64,000 nt of DNA from Saitoella complicata NRRL Y-17804. Lineage: Eukaryota; Ascomycota; Saitoellomycetes; Saitoellales; Saitoellaceae. Of this stretch, positions 32,279 through 44,194 are shown piece by piece. Under the pieces are notes generated by a model. That model was given only the letters and a program-made list of their open reading frames with translations, ran no database searches and had not been told where the DNA came from. How positions within the stretch are numbered: position 1 is the first letter of the stretch; each line of letters begins with the position of its first letter. Position numbers and translations under genes: made by a program. The DNA lies in NCBI RefSeq assembly GCF_001661265.1, contig NW_017567011.1, positions 1 through 64,000 on the forward strand, in the 5' to 3' direction.

Positions 32279-33472
32279 ATGTCGTACAATCGCGTCTCCT
32301 CCCTCCTCGCCTCCTGCGCGGCAAGACCAACAGGCGTCACGGGTGTCGAGGACTCGTGTCCCTCAGAGCCGAACGAGGATCAGCATGGCAACAGATCACA
32401 TCTCGATGCTCCTACGTTGCCATCTCTTCGGGATATGCTCCATACGCCTGATCCATTGCTTCCAACCGGCAGATGGGAAGAACCTCGCTTCACGCCTCCC
32501 ATCGGCATCTCTTCACATACGGACTTCATCCACCATCTTGATCAGCGTGATCACCACTCCAGATGCTGTCACTCGGTTCCTGAGGGTTGGCGAGGGGTGG
32601 AGGATAAAGATAATCGGACACCGCGGCTCTTACGGCAAGTCAGTGTGAAGCTACACGTTTTGCAGGACTCGTATTATTTCCCTCGTCAACGTCATGTTAT
32701 GCTGCCCCTTGAAAGGTTGGATACGCGAGACAAGGCGGATGTGATGGATGTTGATTCACCTGAACGCGATGGTGAGGTTGTGAAGGGGCTGGCAGACCGC
32801 GCTGCTTTTCTGGAAAACGAGGTGCAGGAGGCGAAGTTACAGAAAGTCAAGGAGATTACTTCAGAGGCTGCTTCATCCAACACCTTCAGACCTCGACAAG
32901 ACTATAAATCTTCACCCGCATCCTCCTCCCGACTCTCTGACAGCGGTTCAAGTTGCTCGCCTGCCCCCCTTTCCGAAAGCGGGCTATGGGATTCGACCGA
33001 TAAGATCAAGCGTCACCGCAAATCCTCCTCAAAGTCGTCCAGTCTTGCATCCGTTTCATTCCAAGAATTCGTATCACCCTCAATACCACCTTCCGGATTC
33101 GCAACTCCAAACTCGAAATCCACACCTACTCGCCGCGTGGCCCGTGTCGCTTGCCTCCCCTGCCGTTACCGAAAAGTCAAGTGTGACGCAAAACTTCCCG
33201 TATGTAGAACATGCGAGGCGAGGAGTGCCCCGGACCAGTGTGAGTGGAAAAAGAGTGCGAGGGGCGGGGCGAGAGTACCGAGGAGGAAGGTGCAACATAT
33301 GCAAGACGCGGAGCGTGCGCCTCATGAGAGACGTTTACCTTACGAGAGGGGATGGACAAGCGATGACGGGCATACGATGGAAGGAGGACGGGTAATGAGC
33401 CGACTAGACGGCCGTGAAGACGAACGTGTGGCAGGCGGGTCCCCGTGGGTATTGGGTAAAAGGGGCATGTGA
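32279..33472 (+). CDS. Zn(II)2Cys6 zinc-cluster protein, 397 aa
   Basis: A fungal binuclear zinc cluster is clear at residues about 291-318: CLPCRYRKVKCDAKLPVCRTC followed by the sixth Cys in DQCEW. The cluster lies near the C-terminus, whereas most fungal family members carry it near the N-terminus followed by a large regulatory domain; here only about 80 basic residues follow. A short potential coiled coil (LADRAAFLENEVQEAKLQ) lies near residue 175, and the rest is Ser/Pro-rich. It is probably a DNA-binding regulator. The start is the first ATG of the frame and could lie further in. Confidence 0.65.
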   Translation: MSYNRVSSLLASCAARPTGVTGVEDSCPSEPNEDQHGNRSHLDAPTLPSLRDMLHTPDPLLPTGRWEEPRFTPPIGISSHTDFIHHLDQRDHHSRCCHSVPEGWRGVEDKDNRTPRLLRQVSVKLHVLQDSYYFPRQRHVMLPLERLDTRDKADVMDVDSPERDGEVVKGLADRAAFLENEVQEAKLQKVKEITSEAASSNTFRPRQDYKSSPASSSRLSDSGSSCSPAPLSESGLWDSTDKIKRHRKSSSKSSSLASVSFQEFVSPSIPPSGFATPNSKSTPTRRVARVACLPCRYRKVKCDAKLPVCRTCEARSAPDQCEWKKSARGGARVPRRKVQHMQDAERAPHERRLPYERGWTSDDGHTMEGGRVMSRLDGREDERVAGGSPWVLGKRGM

Positions 33473-35002
33473 ACGCAGTGTAGCATCGGGTATGTACATA
33501 TCCCACGTACTATCACCAGGCGTGCATACCGAAGATATCGTTATCACATTTGCATTCTGCTATATATGGTTGCAACTGAGCGAATGCAGCAGTTCAATCT
33601 TACCCCGGAGTGTTTGTGAGCATTGTGGAGCAAATTACGAGAATTTCTGGGAACGGACTGATACTCGTTGCCGGGGTTAAACCATCTCGTTTGTTAACTG
33701 ACAACTGTACTTACGGAGATGTCAGGACATTTTCTTGCCGGGTAACGGGTAACGGGTCGCAGGGTGTACGTATACGTATGGCTGGCGATCATGAGCGTGG
33801 GAGTAATTGTGAAAGGCCTATGTCCAGACGGAATGACTCATTGAGTATCGGTAGCTATTAAAATTTGATTACGACAGTGAAAATATTCAAATCACAATTG
33901 CATTGTTTCACGAAATCACTCTGGGTCTTCCATCCCCCGAGCACGGCTGCGCTCACGCGACTTGCCAAGGTCAGACTTCATTGAAATAAGGACACCTGGC
34001 AAGATCGCAATGGCGAATTGGCTATGCTGACAGCTGTGTGGATCACAGCGACTACGGAGAGTGAGGAAAGCGCGACCTTGGGTCTCAAGAAAGCATTCAC
34101 GAAAGGCCACGTTCTTCAGTTCACGAAGGAGTTGATGAGTGCGAAGAAAGTTGGGACGGAGGAGGGTATGGCGATCGACGAAATGATTGTCGAGTGCGGT
34201 TGATTGTGAACGAGTAGTGGTATGAGTAGTTGCTGGAAGGGTTTGATGAGCATAGTATGGATATTTCGGGATGGAGGATCTCTCGAATCGCCGTTATCCT
34301 AGCGGGCCGTATGATGATCATGTATGTGTAAGTGTAATGTAGCTGGAGATTGCCCTAAGCAGACCCTATAGCGTATCATATGGATGCCATTGTATTTTCA
34401 AATCCTCATTCATGATATTACAATCCTCATCAGTTACGCTGCCTGGCGAGCCCTCAATGTCCCTCGGCAATTCGATGTTCGGTGCTCGGACCTCCTCATA
34501 CTCGCCACACGTGCACTCACAACCGTGCAAAGAGTGTGCGTAGGTATACAACACAAACAATTAGCTATACGCAGCGGAGGACTATCAGGGTGACAAGTGA
34601 GAGGACAGACACCTGTGGGTAGTGAGGAGGAAGGTGTATCTCCGGAAACCTTCGGAACTCAAGCGTCGGGGAAGTTTGTTTGAAACCGGGGAATTTTAGA
34701 CACAAGACTACAGCAGGTGAGAACAACCTGTCCAGGGCATCGCGGAAATGGATTTGAGTTTGATAAACATAACCTGAATCTTATTTTCCTACATAGCAAA
34801 AAGTAGATCTAACTGCCTAAATATGACGTGGAATATCCTTCTCAGCAGCGCTGCGCGCAGCCGTGTCGGAGCATCATTCCCTGTAGAACGTACCATACTG
34901 TAACTCGATGTCATCCAAGCATGTCATGACCAGGTTCCATCACAGTCTCTTGCATCGAAGATGTCTTCGAACAAACATTCCTTCCTCCGCTGCTCCCTCG
35001 TC
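33473..35002. other. Intergenic, nothing firm
   Basis: A 1.5-kb stretch with only short overlapping frames. A small CGGGTAACGGGTAACGGGT tandem lies at about 33738-33757. Confidence 0.45.
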
Positions 35003-35183
35003 TCAGATCAACCTTACTCGTGACGTATGATCAATGCGACTACCAAGCTGTAACAAAGCGGCGATAGCATCATCTTCTGGGCTGCCTTCACCTCTTTCAA
35101 GAGAAGGATTTCTACCGTGCGGACAAATAGGCGCTTGAGGAAGACTTGAATTCGTCATAGACGGTCCAGCTTCACGTATCTTT

Positions 35184-35757
35184 TCACGTGGAGCCCAAGA
35201 AGTCAAATCCGCAACGCGTTGCCAAGTCAACGGCCGACTTCTTGTTTAAACCGGCGTTGCCTCGGCACTTGACCGATAACCGATGTGCCGTGTACAAACC
35301 CAGATCAAAGAAGTGCAATTTACACTCATAACAGACCTTCGGCCTCTTCCCAAGATGCTCTCGTCTGTGAAGATGCGGGATCAGATCTTCGACTTTCGAC
35401 GTTAGGAGCTCGCAACAAGGGATCGGGCACTTATACCTCGGCTGCCCCGCATGATCTTTGACCAAGTGCTGGACAATTCTCATCTCATCTGGAAAAGTCT
35501 TACCACAGCTACAGTTGAAGGACTTCAAATTCCAACCCCCAACCATCACGCCATCAACAACTTCCATCTTATGCACCTTCCTGGCATGTGAATTCAGAAC
35601 ATTTTGCGTAGCAAAGGTGTGGTAACGTGCCATGCTTGGACAAGCGATGCTGGTCTCATGCTTAGCGTATTTTCGAACACAATGTTCAGTCACATATGAT
35701 ATGTTCGTCCATTTTCTTCCACATGTGGCGACTGGACATTGGAATAACCATTGGCGG
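35184..35757 (-). CDS. C2H2-type zinc-finger protein, partly resolved
   Basis: The frame carries several Cys/His pairs: FQCPVATCGRKWTNISYVTE near 35740, FNCSCGKTFPDEMRIVQHLV with DH after it, YKCPIPCCELLTS...HLHRREH, and VCYECKLHFFDLGLYTAH. The frame extends upstream past the ATG at 35693 to about 35757 without a start, so a 5' exon is missing from this model. It ends in FDFLGST at 35184; an alternative frame continues to about 35003. Spacing is irregular, as in the fungal C2H2 proteins that bind nucleic acid loosely. The gene at 50293-51429 has the same style of fingers. Confidence 0.55.
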
Positions 35758-35826
35758 TCATGAGCAACTCTGTAATGCTACAGTGCATGTTGGGGTGAAG
35801 GGAACTATCTATCGCAACTACGGCAG

Positions 35827-37680
35827 ATGTTGACAGCTTTCTCGAATGCCGCCGGGGTTGGCTCTACCGAACTGCTCGTTTTTTCGGTTGACTCTTCTTC
35901 TGCTGTGCTCTTATTCGACGAAGACGCTGCCTTCTCGTATTGTGCTAGCACTCCTGCGCTGACCCGAAGTGTCACGATCCGAGACTTTGGCGCGCCAGCA
36001 GAGGTCTCATCGGGGCAAAGAAGTGACGAATTATTTTCAGTCTTTCGAGCTTTGCTGAGAGGACTGTTCGGTCGCTCTTTTCTGAATCCACGCAGCTACT
36101 CTCTGATTCGTGGCCGAGTTCACCGGGATAACCGGCTCCGCCCACGAAGTGGATTGGTCGTCTTCGGCAGACGTAGACTCGGCGGTAGTCTGTATGACCG
36201 CTTTAGCAGCCTCCTTAGCCGCTGTGTTGATCCAGTTGCCACTGCGTTTTTGTTGCTCGTGGAAGGCAAGCTGTGCGATGGAATGTGCTGCACCGGCCAT
36301 CCAACCCAAAGTTCGTGCCTTGTGTCGAAGTATCTGCTCCATAAGATATCTGTTGGAGAGATCTTCTTGCATTGCTTCCTCGTCCACGATCTTATCAACG
36401 TGCCTTCAACGATTTCTTCCACGATCTCCTCGACCTCCGGGATTAGAGACCCTTCCTCGGGCTTCGGGGCATCCAAGACTGTCTCCGGTGCAGACGTTGT
36501 GTCATGTGCAGCAAGTTGCTTGCTGGACACCTTATCCTCGGCGTTCCCGACACTTGGCATGACATCTTCGCGGCTTCTGTCGGGAGTCTTGAGGGTTGAA
36601 GGTTGAAGGGCAGGGCACAGTACCTGGGATCTGAGCCGGCACATGTTCCTGCGATGAGCTATTCCTGGATGGATTCAAACACCACGTCTTCCATCGCGTC
36701 GCCATCTGTAAGCCGATCAACCTGCTCCCCCGCTCCTTGAATTGAGCTGGGCTGAGATGGGTGAGAATTGATTTTTGGAGGCGTAATTGGACGCTCGATC
36801 GAGGTGGAATTCGTCTCCTCCTCGCGCTGGGGTGGGACAATCATTGCTGCAGACGGAGACTCGGGGTGGTCGCTGGCCTTCACTCCACCGGCGTCTTCAG
36901 CCGTGTGAAGACTGAGAGAATGACTTGTGTCGATGCTCTTATGGCATTGTGTTGTAGTCGACGTAGCAGGACTTTCGAAGGTCTGGGCTACATCATCTGT
37001 ATTCTTGACCATGTCGACTGCTTGCGCCATGGCTATACTCGCGAACGTGGAAGGCAACACATCATCAGTGCCGACAACGTCCATTGGCGAGCGCGATGGT
37101 AGTTCTTTCGGCACGGTGCTTGTTGTTTCTTGCTGCTCGGTATGCAGATCATCTTCTGCTGCCGGAACAAGAGGGTGCGTGAAAGCAGCCGCACCGCAAG
37201 CCTCCTCTCCAACCTTCGCCGCGTGAGCGGTGTCCGTCACGATAACGGCGTTAGGGACGGGCAGCGAAGGAGGTTGCTCATAGTCTTCGTGAATTGGGAA
37301 GACAAAGGTTGAGTTGCAGATGTTGGAAGTGCCACATCTTGCTCCTTATCGGCTGCGTCCAACTCCATGGTGACTGAGGTCGACGATCCCTCTTCGTTCA
37401 CCAAAGGCGTTGGAGAAGTTGGAGGCGAAGATATGGGTATGTAGGCATCTATCTCTGACTCGTAATCTGGCGACAAGGACGTCAAGCACTCCAAGATCTC
37501 CTCGCGACTCCGAATCTGCATGGTGGCGCGATTATGGGCATTGGGATCGATATAGTTGACATTCGGAGGATGATGCGAGAACATGGAGGGAGGCGCAGCT
37601 GCTCTGGTGGGACTTATACTTCGATTTGTATCACAAACGATCGGTTCGGGTCTTAGCACAAGAATTAGCAATTGGATCAT
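35827..37680 (-). CDS. Possible multi-exon Ser/Pro/Glu-rich protein gene, unrecognised
   Basis: Three minus-strand blocks look coding: 37680-37240 (NVNYIDPNAHNRATMQIRSR, SREEILECLTSLSPDYESEI), 37240-36659 (disordered, SIERPITPPKINSH) and 36644-36037 (PEVEEIVEEIVEGTLI in one frame, LMEQILRHKARTLGWMAGAA and NWINTAAKEAAKAVIQTT in another). Introns would be needed to join them, and I could not fix the splice sites. No known domain. It could share a transcript with the C2H2 frame just downstream. Confidence 0.35.
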
Positions 37681-37699
37681 CTCATGCGCTGGCTCGACT

Positions 37700-39426
37700 T
37701 ACTCTGTATCCTTCTTCACTTGATCGGCGGTATTGACAGCCTCCTGAACACCGATGACTCCGCCACGTAAAGGATTATGAATATCTGCTGGAATATAATT
37801 GGCATCTGAAGGGCGGAACGGCGACGCAAGCTTGAGGGTAGCGGTTTGGTTGGTTTTTGACACCTGACCAGGCTTAAGCTTCCAAGCCGGAGTTCCATAT
37901 CTAAGAATAGAATGTTAGCGATGAAATCGTCATGGTCCACGATTAGCCATACTCATGAACTTAATTCTTCTTCTGTAAGAAGCTCATGCTGACGGGTCGT
38001 CATACAAGGATGACAATATCACCACTTGATCGAATTCCCAGGCTGACACAAGTACGTATGACAAGATCTCAGATGTCGAAACCACCACGAAGCTCGCTGA
38101 TCCGCACAGGTGATTGGCGTATGGTTGAGCAGGAGAGTTTGGAAGGTTTTGTTGAAAAATTGAAGAGATATTTTTTGTCGGCGTATCGTACATCATATGG
38201 CTGCACCGACATGCTGAGCGATGCGTCGACGTTGCAGGCCCAAACCTGGGGTTACGAGGTAGTAGGACAGAGAAAAGGATGACCTTTCACGACTCGATTT
38301 CTCCTGAAAGTAAACATAGGGAGTGGCACCGTAAGAACATATAGTGGGCAAATCCTGGGTGGTGGAAGTTTGTCACAATGGCAATTGCCATGCCTCCGAA
38401 TTCATCGATATCCTTAAGCTTAACACGTATGTGCGTCGGGGGCAGGTTCTGATCATAGAAACTGAAGACATTTCGGTTGAGGGTCTACTCAGATGTCAAA
38501 TTTTTACATGTATTCACTTACGTTTGTCTTACAATTGCCCTCTGCACTTACGGCCGTCCTCGTTGCAATCGATCGAACAACTCGACTACCCAGAACTTCG
38601 GCGCGGGCTGGGAACTTGTGGAGGTTCTCATCGACAGATAAAAGACTCTTACACAATCTGAGCAAAATATGACCATCCTTGGCATCTTCTCCAGATCACT
38701 CGCGGCTGGCAGTACGCCTTCCTCGGTATTCAAGACAGACCCTACGATGACCCACCCTACGGGGCCCTAGCTTCCAGTCGCCGAGTATGCTGGTACCACT
38801 TCACAAATCTTCCCTGAGTTCGGCCGGGTGTCTACCGTTCATAGCCCCGCTGAGCTCCACGCTGTAACTAACGGGACTTTCCCCCTAGTTGACAACACCT
38901 GGTACCCCACCCGTGGTTAGGATGGGAGACCAAGTGCGCCCTTAGGGTAATCGGACCGAGCGGTTCCTCTGCGGTAGCATGGCCGGAGGTCGGGATGCAA
39001 ACTTCAAATATTTGACATAAGAAATGACATAGTCTTCTTTTCTACGGCTCTCCTAATCGCCACTCTTATTCATCTCTTACATCTTCACACCCCGTTCATG
39101 CTCACTACGGGCCGTCTCCTTAAGAACTCTTCCTAATTATCCTCTTCATATATGTCTCCTAACTTCTTCACGACTTGTTGGACTCCTCCTTAAGCTTGTC
39201 GATCTCGCCCTGTTGTACGTGGGAATAGCTTCAATTAGATAGACCAACACTGGACGAGGCTCACAAATCTTTCCGGCATGTAGAAAGAACGTACAGTAGT
39301 GAGGTTACCTAACTCTGTCCTACATAGCACACGCAGGCGGCTGGTGAAGTGAGCGCCAGCGGATGTCGATTGGGTGGACCCACGACTCTCGGAGCAGAGA
39401 CCCGTTGGGCCGAGTGATATCTGTTG
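37700..39426. other. Intergenic, no supported gene
   Basis: No convincing frame. Near 38930 a stretch GTTAGGATGGGAGACCAAG resembles the 3' part of 5S rRNA, but the rest of a 5S gene is absent. Confidence 0.4.
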
Positions 39427-39490
39427 TGCGCCGCAGCACAGTCGCTGCCGTAGCGCTACGGCGTGGGCACCTTTGCGCCGCAGCACAGTC
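39427..39490. repeat. Direct repeat around a 16-bp palindrome
   Basis: TGCGCCGCAGCACAGTC occurs at 39427-39443 and again at 39474-39490. Between them lies the perfect palindrome GCCGTAGCGCTACGGC (39447-39462). It lies just outside the integrase fossil. Confidence 0.65.
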
Positions 39491-39575
39491 CATGCCAGAG
39501 CACAGCAGCCATAATTAATACCTTAAAATGGAGCAACCGTGGGAAGGCGTAGTCTAATTGTCTCGCGCTTAAAGC

Positions 39576-41154
39576 TCAAGTGCTACAAACTATCTCTAAT
39601 GCCAAGCAATGCTGGCAGGGTCTATACTTATCGCAGTTCTTCCTCTGACCTCTACAACGGGCACAACTCCTCTTACTCTTCCTTGGCACTCGTCGCTGCT
39701 GCTCTATAGTCCTCCGGCTTTGTACATGTTCCCTGGATCGCAAAATCATTTTCTTTAGTGTAGGGGTTCTCACGCCGCTCTCTTCGTCGCTGCTTCCGGT
39801 GCTGTTCCTTTCGTCGCTGCTCTCGTTGCTGATCCTCCCGTTGACTCTCTCATCGTTGTCGCTCTGGCTTCCCCTACAGCTCAACCTACTTTTACCCGCA
39901 AGATCTCCCTGATGACAATGATTGGTACAAGACACCTTCGCCTTTCTGAATCGGCAATTGGATGTGCAGCGCGTTCGGCAACCACATTTGATTCTGCCAG
40001 CAGTTGCAGTACTGATGAGTCGGGCTGCTGTACGCAATGTTATCCATTCGGATTTTGGAGGCATCTCGAAATTCCTCTGCTCAACAACCTGCTGCAATGC
40101 CAAAAGGTAAGGGGTAGGTACTGGGTAATAGCAACACGGAATTTGTAGGATACCATCGATCGAACTCTCCATGCTCTGAGAGAAGGAAATGGGCATCCCC
40201 ATGCTTCTTTCGGAGAGCAACGCAATCGATTCTGAGCACATCCGTACCATGGAATCTGTCCTGAGGAGGTACAAATAGCGAAACCTGATCAAAAGGTTCA
40301 AACACTTCGACTGTCCTGGAGGATTTATGGTACTTCACCATTTTCGCCCTTGAAATCGTTGACCGACGCTTTGCTTCGCTGATAATTGCCCCATGCCTCC
40401 CAGTATACTCAGGGACGATGTTTTCCAGATCTAATCGACGACGCTTTTGTAAAGTTTCTCCTGAGACAGGCTCCGACTCTCTCGTTCGTACCATGGTCTG
40501 GTGCGGTGAAGATGGCTGAGTCGAACTTGTTAGCGCAGTCGAAACGATTTGAGGAGGCGTTCTTTGAGTGATACTCGATTCTCTGAGCCTGTTGCCAAAC
40601 AACAGTCGTACAAAGGTACGAGTGGTGGCAAGCAGGCCTCTGCTTTCGTTCTCGTCGACGGTGCCCGAGCCGGTAAAGACCTCAGAATGATGTTCTTCTG
40701 GTGCAGCTGTGATCCCATGATCATCGTCAGGAGATTCGTCCAGCTCAGTAATCCCTAAAACCGACGGGCACGGCGAGTCCCCCTCAGGCTGAAGGACAGT
40801 TTCGTATTCAAAGTCCGAGCCGCTTGATCCTCCACCATGCTCTTCTTGATATGCACTGCCGACCAAATGTCCAACTCGTCGTACATGCTGCTCCTGACAT
40901 TGTGATTCATCCTCCCGTCGTACAAGTGATGCTCCTCCATCCTCCTCAAGTCGTAGCATCACTCGTTGTGATCCGGCTACCTCGGTCCCGCCTTCGAGGT
41001 CATTCTCAACAGCTAGCATTATCTCGTCGCACTCTGGTGTGTCCACAGCAGGTGAATCCGAAGGGCAGACCTGAGGCCTGGGAATGAGGGTCAAATCGCG
41101 GCAATGCCATTGAAATTGTTCTCCCCCTTTCCTTATTTGCAAGATTACGACCAC
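39576..41154 (-). mobile_element. Fossil of an integrase-bearing element (C-terminal part)
   Basis: The minus strand keeps the tail of an integrase-type protein similar, from memory, to the KRBA2/Gypsy- and Ginger-like integrase group. There is a charged region, a small beta-rich domain (around 40090-40350) and a Cys-rich tail (GRIKCGCRTRCTSNCRF) near 39900-39990, followed by a zinc-cluster-like stretch. The catalytic core is not seen here. The element is broken, with at least one break inside the visible part; its ends are not found and no LTRs are recognised. It looks old. Confidence 0.4.
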
Positions 41155-44040
41155 CCTGGCTCGTTTTGCATTTCAGCGTCCCACGTTCTCGAGAGTGATG
41201 AAAACAGCTGAATCGACTGGATTTGGGCACGACATAGAGCATTCTCCGCCTGTGAAAATGATCGCCATATTTCCCACAGCTTGCCACGTCACTGGAGTCT
41301 CACGTCGCAAGCCCCAAGAGAATATTGCACCTCTTGCGGAGAACTACAAAGTCTGCCTTTTTCCCTAACTCCTCTGCTCTCTTTCTGTCGTCTCCAGCCA
41401 AAGATTGAACCCACCTACGATACTGAAACTCTGCCCCACTACTCTCAACGTCAGGATCGCTAGAATCGCCTTCCCCCCAAGTTTTGCCGTTGCTGTCATG
41501 CTGTGGACTCTCCTCACGATGTGATATCAATTCCTCTACGCTCCCCTCTTGCGCTGAACCGTCTTTCGAGATGCTGGGCCCTCTTTGGTCTCCTCACTAC
41601 GTATGCCTTCCTCTGGTTGGATCCTGAAGTCTTCCACGCTTTTTGATCGTCGTGTGCTTCCTTGTAATGGTACCGGTGATCCTCCTCCGGCCTCTTCTCG
41701 TTGTGATCTCTCTTCGTTGTCTTTGCCGTTCGTCTTAGACGTTGAACTTTAGTCTCCAGCTGCAGCGCGCAATTTTAGGTTTAATTCAAGTGCTGTGCTC
41801 TGTCGCGGCTATTTTTAATATCGATCGATCATGGGGGGCGAGGCTACAATACAAGACTTGCAAGAGGCGGCAAGATCTAGAGTTGTGCACGCAAACATAT
41901 GATTTGCAAAGATACGTGGACGGCTACGATTGGATTGGAACATATGGAGGATAGATATGCAAAAGAATAGGACATTCTTTTTCCCAATTGGGTGTACCGT
42001 GGCATGGCAGGACGCCTACGCTAGGACCCAGAACGGGTCCCGACTGTAACACCTCTTCCCAGGGGGCCCTTCGCCGTTCAGTTTCCTGACTCGGCTGCAC
42101 CCACGCAAACTCTTATTGGCTCTCTTACCGGTTCCATAGCGACTTGATCCCAGAGGTGGGCTCTTTGATCTTTCGAACTTTAGCCACCCCCAAATCATTC
42201 CTTGCTGCAGACCGGTCCCCCACCCATGTAGTGGGTGGGGGGGACTGGGTGCGCGCAGAATTCATCGAAGACCTCTACCCCATGTTGCACTATTTCCCCG
42301 AGGGATGGTAGGCAACTTTGCTGGGTCGTCATATTCTTTGGGAGGGACGGACTTAGCCAATTGCAATTAGGATCGAACAAATGAAAAGCGCTGACCAAGC
42401 ATGTTCATCCATACACACGAGCTGTACCAGAAGAGCAGCCACGGGTTCTTCAATTGATGCAAACGATCAGAGTTGCTATCGCTCGTTGCTCATGGGAGCA
42501 CGGAATCACCATCACGTACAATACATGATATCGATCATGAATACAATCGCCGCAATGCTTGAGCTGTCTAATATACCCCCCATGGGCCTCGAACCATCGC
42601 AACCCTTGCGATCTTGGCCGCCGAGGCACTGTGTTGGAGGTTCTGTACATGTCATGTCATGGACGAGAAAGCACCTTCAGCGACGTTCTTCCTCCTTTGT
42701 GTCGTTCTACTGAGATGGGCTATGCACGAGGGTTTTCGAGATGTACATATGAGTTTAGCTAGACACTGAGCATGATCAAGGCGCTCGTCTTTACGTAAAC
42801 TCGAATGCGTTGAGTTACAAGCAAATTTTATTCAGAATGGCTATCACGAACAACCTGACTTCCTTTATCTCCAAACGACTTCACCAGCTCCAATCATTTC
42901 TATTTCCAGACCAATACCAAGTCCGCCTAATTACCGTCCTTCCCCTTCTCGAAACCCCGGAACTCCGTAGTTCCTTGCTTCACCATGGTACAGCCAGTCC
43001 TCCTTCTCCCGCTCCCGACAGCGATGACTGTGGTCTGCGGGAGAGCCACCCATTCATCCCAGCTCTTGCGCTTTTCGGCAGGTGGCTTCTTTCAGTGAGC
43101 CATGGAAAGTTTCTCACAACGCACCCACGATGCGGGCTAGCGCGCATGCCTCGACCGGGAAAGCCGGTAACGGGTGATAGCAATATAACAACACGTTGCA
43201 AGATAAAACGTAGTGCGTAATGACAAGGCTGAGTACGGAATTGGTAATTTTGGATGTCGTGATTGGGGCTTTGTCAGCAGATGTCCTTCTCCGTCAAAAG
43301 TTGTATGAAACGGTGCGCGCCGTAGTATCCGTACCCGTGTGAATCGGTGGCGAATCGCGAATGGATGGGAGATAGTGATATTCGACTTTGTGCTGGAACT
43401 GAACGATTCGTGTCGTCTTCCTTGGTTCGTTCTGCTGTGATTCTTCGTCCGAATCGTCGATGATCGATAACCAGTGCGCGGAAGTTCAACGGACAGTCTC
43501 GACGGTCACGATGAATTCGACAGAGGCAACAACACCATATGGCAGTTCGAGAGCTCAAATCATCGTGCAAAGAGCGACAACCAAGAGAAACCAAGTCCTC
43601 GTTTCAACTTCTGCTGCTTTGTGGTCAGTCTCGGTTTAATCACACCTGGAGCACACGGTACGCACACCGCGGCCAGTACACAACAAGACACACCCCGGGA
43701 GACCCTCAAGCAACAACAATCCAGACACAACACATTGATCGTGGACAACCGACCATTCCCTCTTCGAAGAACGCTCGACGCAGCGATTGAATCCAGATAT
43801 ACTGCCGACTTGAGCCCGTCGAAGTTCAGCGTTTCCGAGTGAAGATACGATTGGAGTGGGAGGTTCGGTGATCAGCGACGTTGCTTGATATTCCGTCTCG
43901 ATTTCAATTCGATGAGTTTGTCTTCCAGAGGGTTGCTGGTGGGATGGATCGTGTTCGACGTACAGATGAGGAACAGAACGGGCGATGACGATGAACTCGA
44001 AGACGACCCGTACCGAGACGACAAGAACCGACTAATCGTC
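41155..44040. other. Gene-poor stretch flanking the fossil
   Basis: Short frames only. It may include more of the decayed element on its left side. The hairpin at 42217-42241 is the clearest feature. The right end holds the promoter of the gene at 44195. Confidence 0.4.
42217..42241. repeat. 10-bp hairpin CCCCCACCCA / TGGGTGGGGG
   Basis: Perfect stem with a 5-nt loop. The G-rich arm could also stack as a G-quadruplex half. It may be a relic of an element end or a terminator-like structure. Confidence 0.6.
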
Positions 44041-44048
44041 TATAAATA
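44041..44048 (+). promoter_or_regulatory. TATA box upstream of the ErdS gene
   Basis: TATAAATA lies about 154 bp before the ATG at 44195, the only good TATA match in this upstream region. Confidence 0.45.
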
Positions 44049-44194
44049 TCACAAGTCCTGAACTTTTGCGTGGTTCATACTTTGTCTTGATCGATGACAG
44101 CGAATCGCGGGTATGACGTCACCTCCTCCGTCCTCCGCGCACTCCTCCAAAGCTCACCACCACGGAGATCTCACACAACGACAAAGAAGACAGG

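Noticed and set aside
38925-38950. 5S rRNA-like stretch GGATGGGAGACCAAG
   Set aside because: Only the 3'-half signature is present; the internal control region and the 5' half do not match, so at most it is a relic.
42575-42645. tRNA-like stretch with GGTTCGAGG on the minus strand
   Set aside because: Only a 4-bp T-stem forms; no acceptor or anticodon stem could be found.
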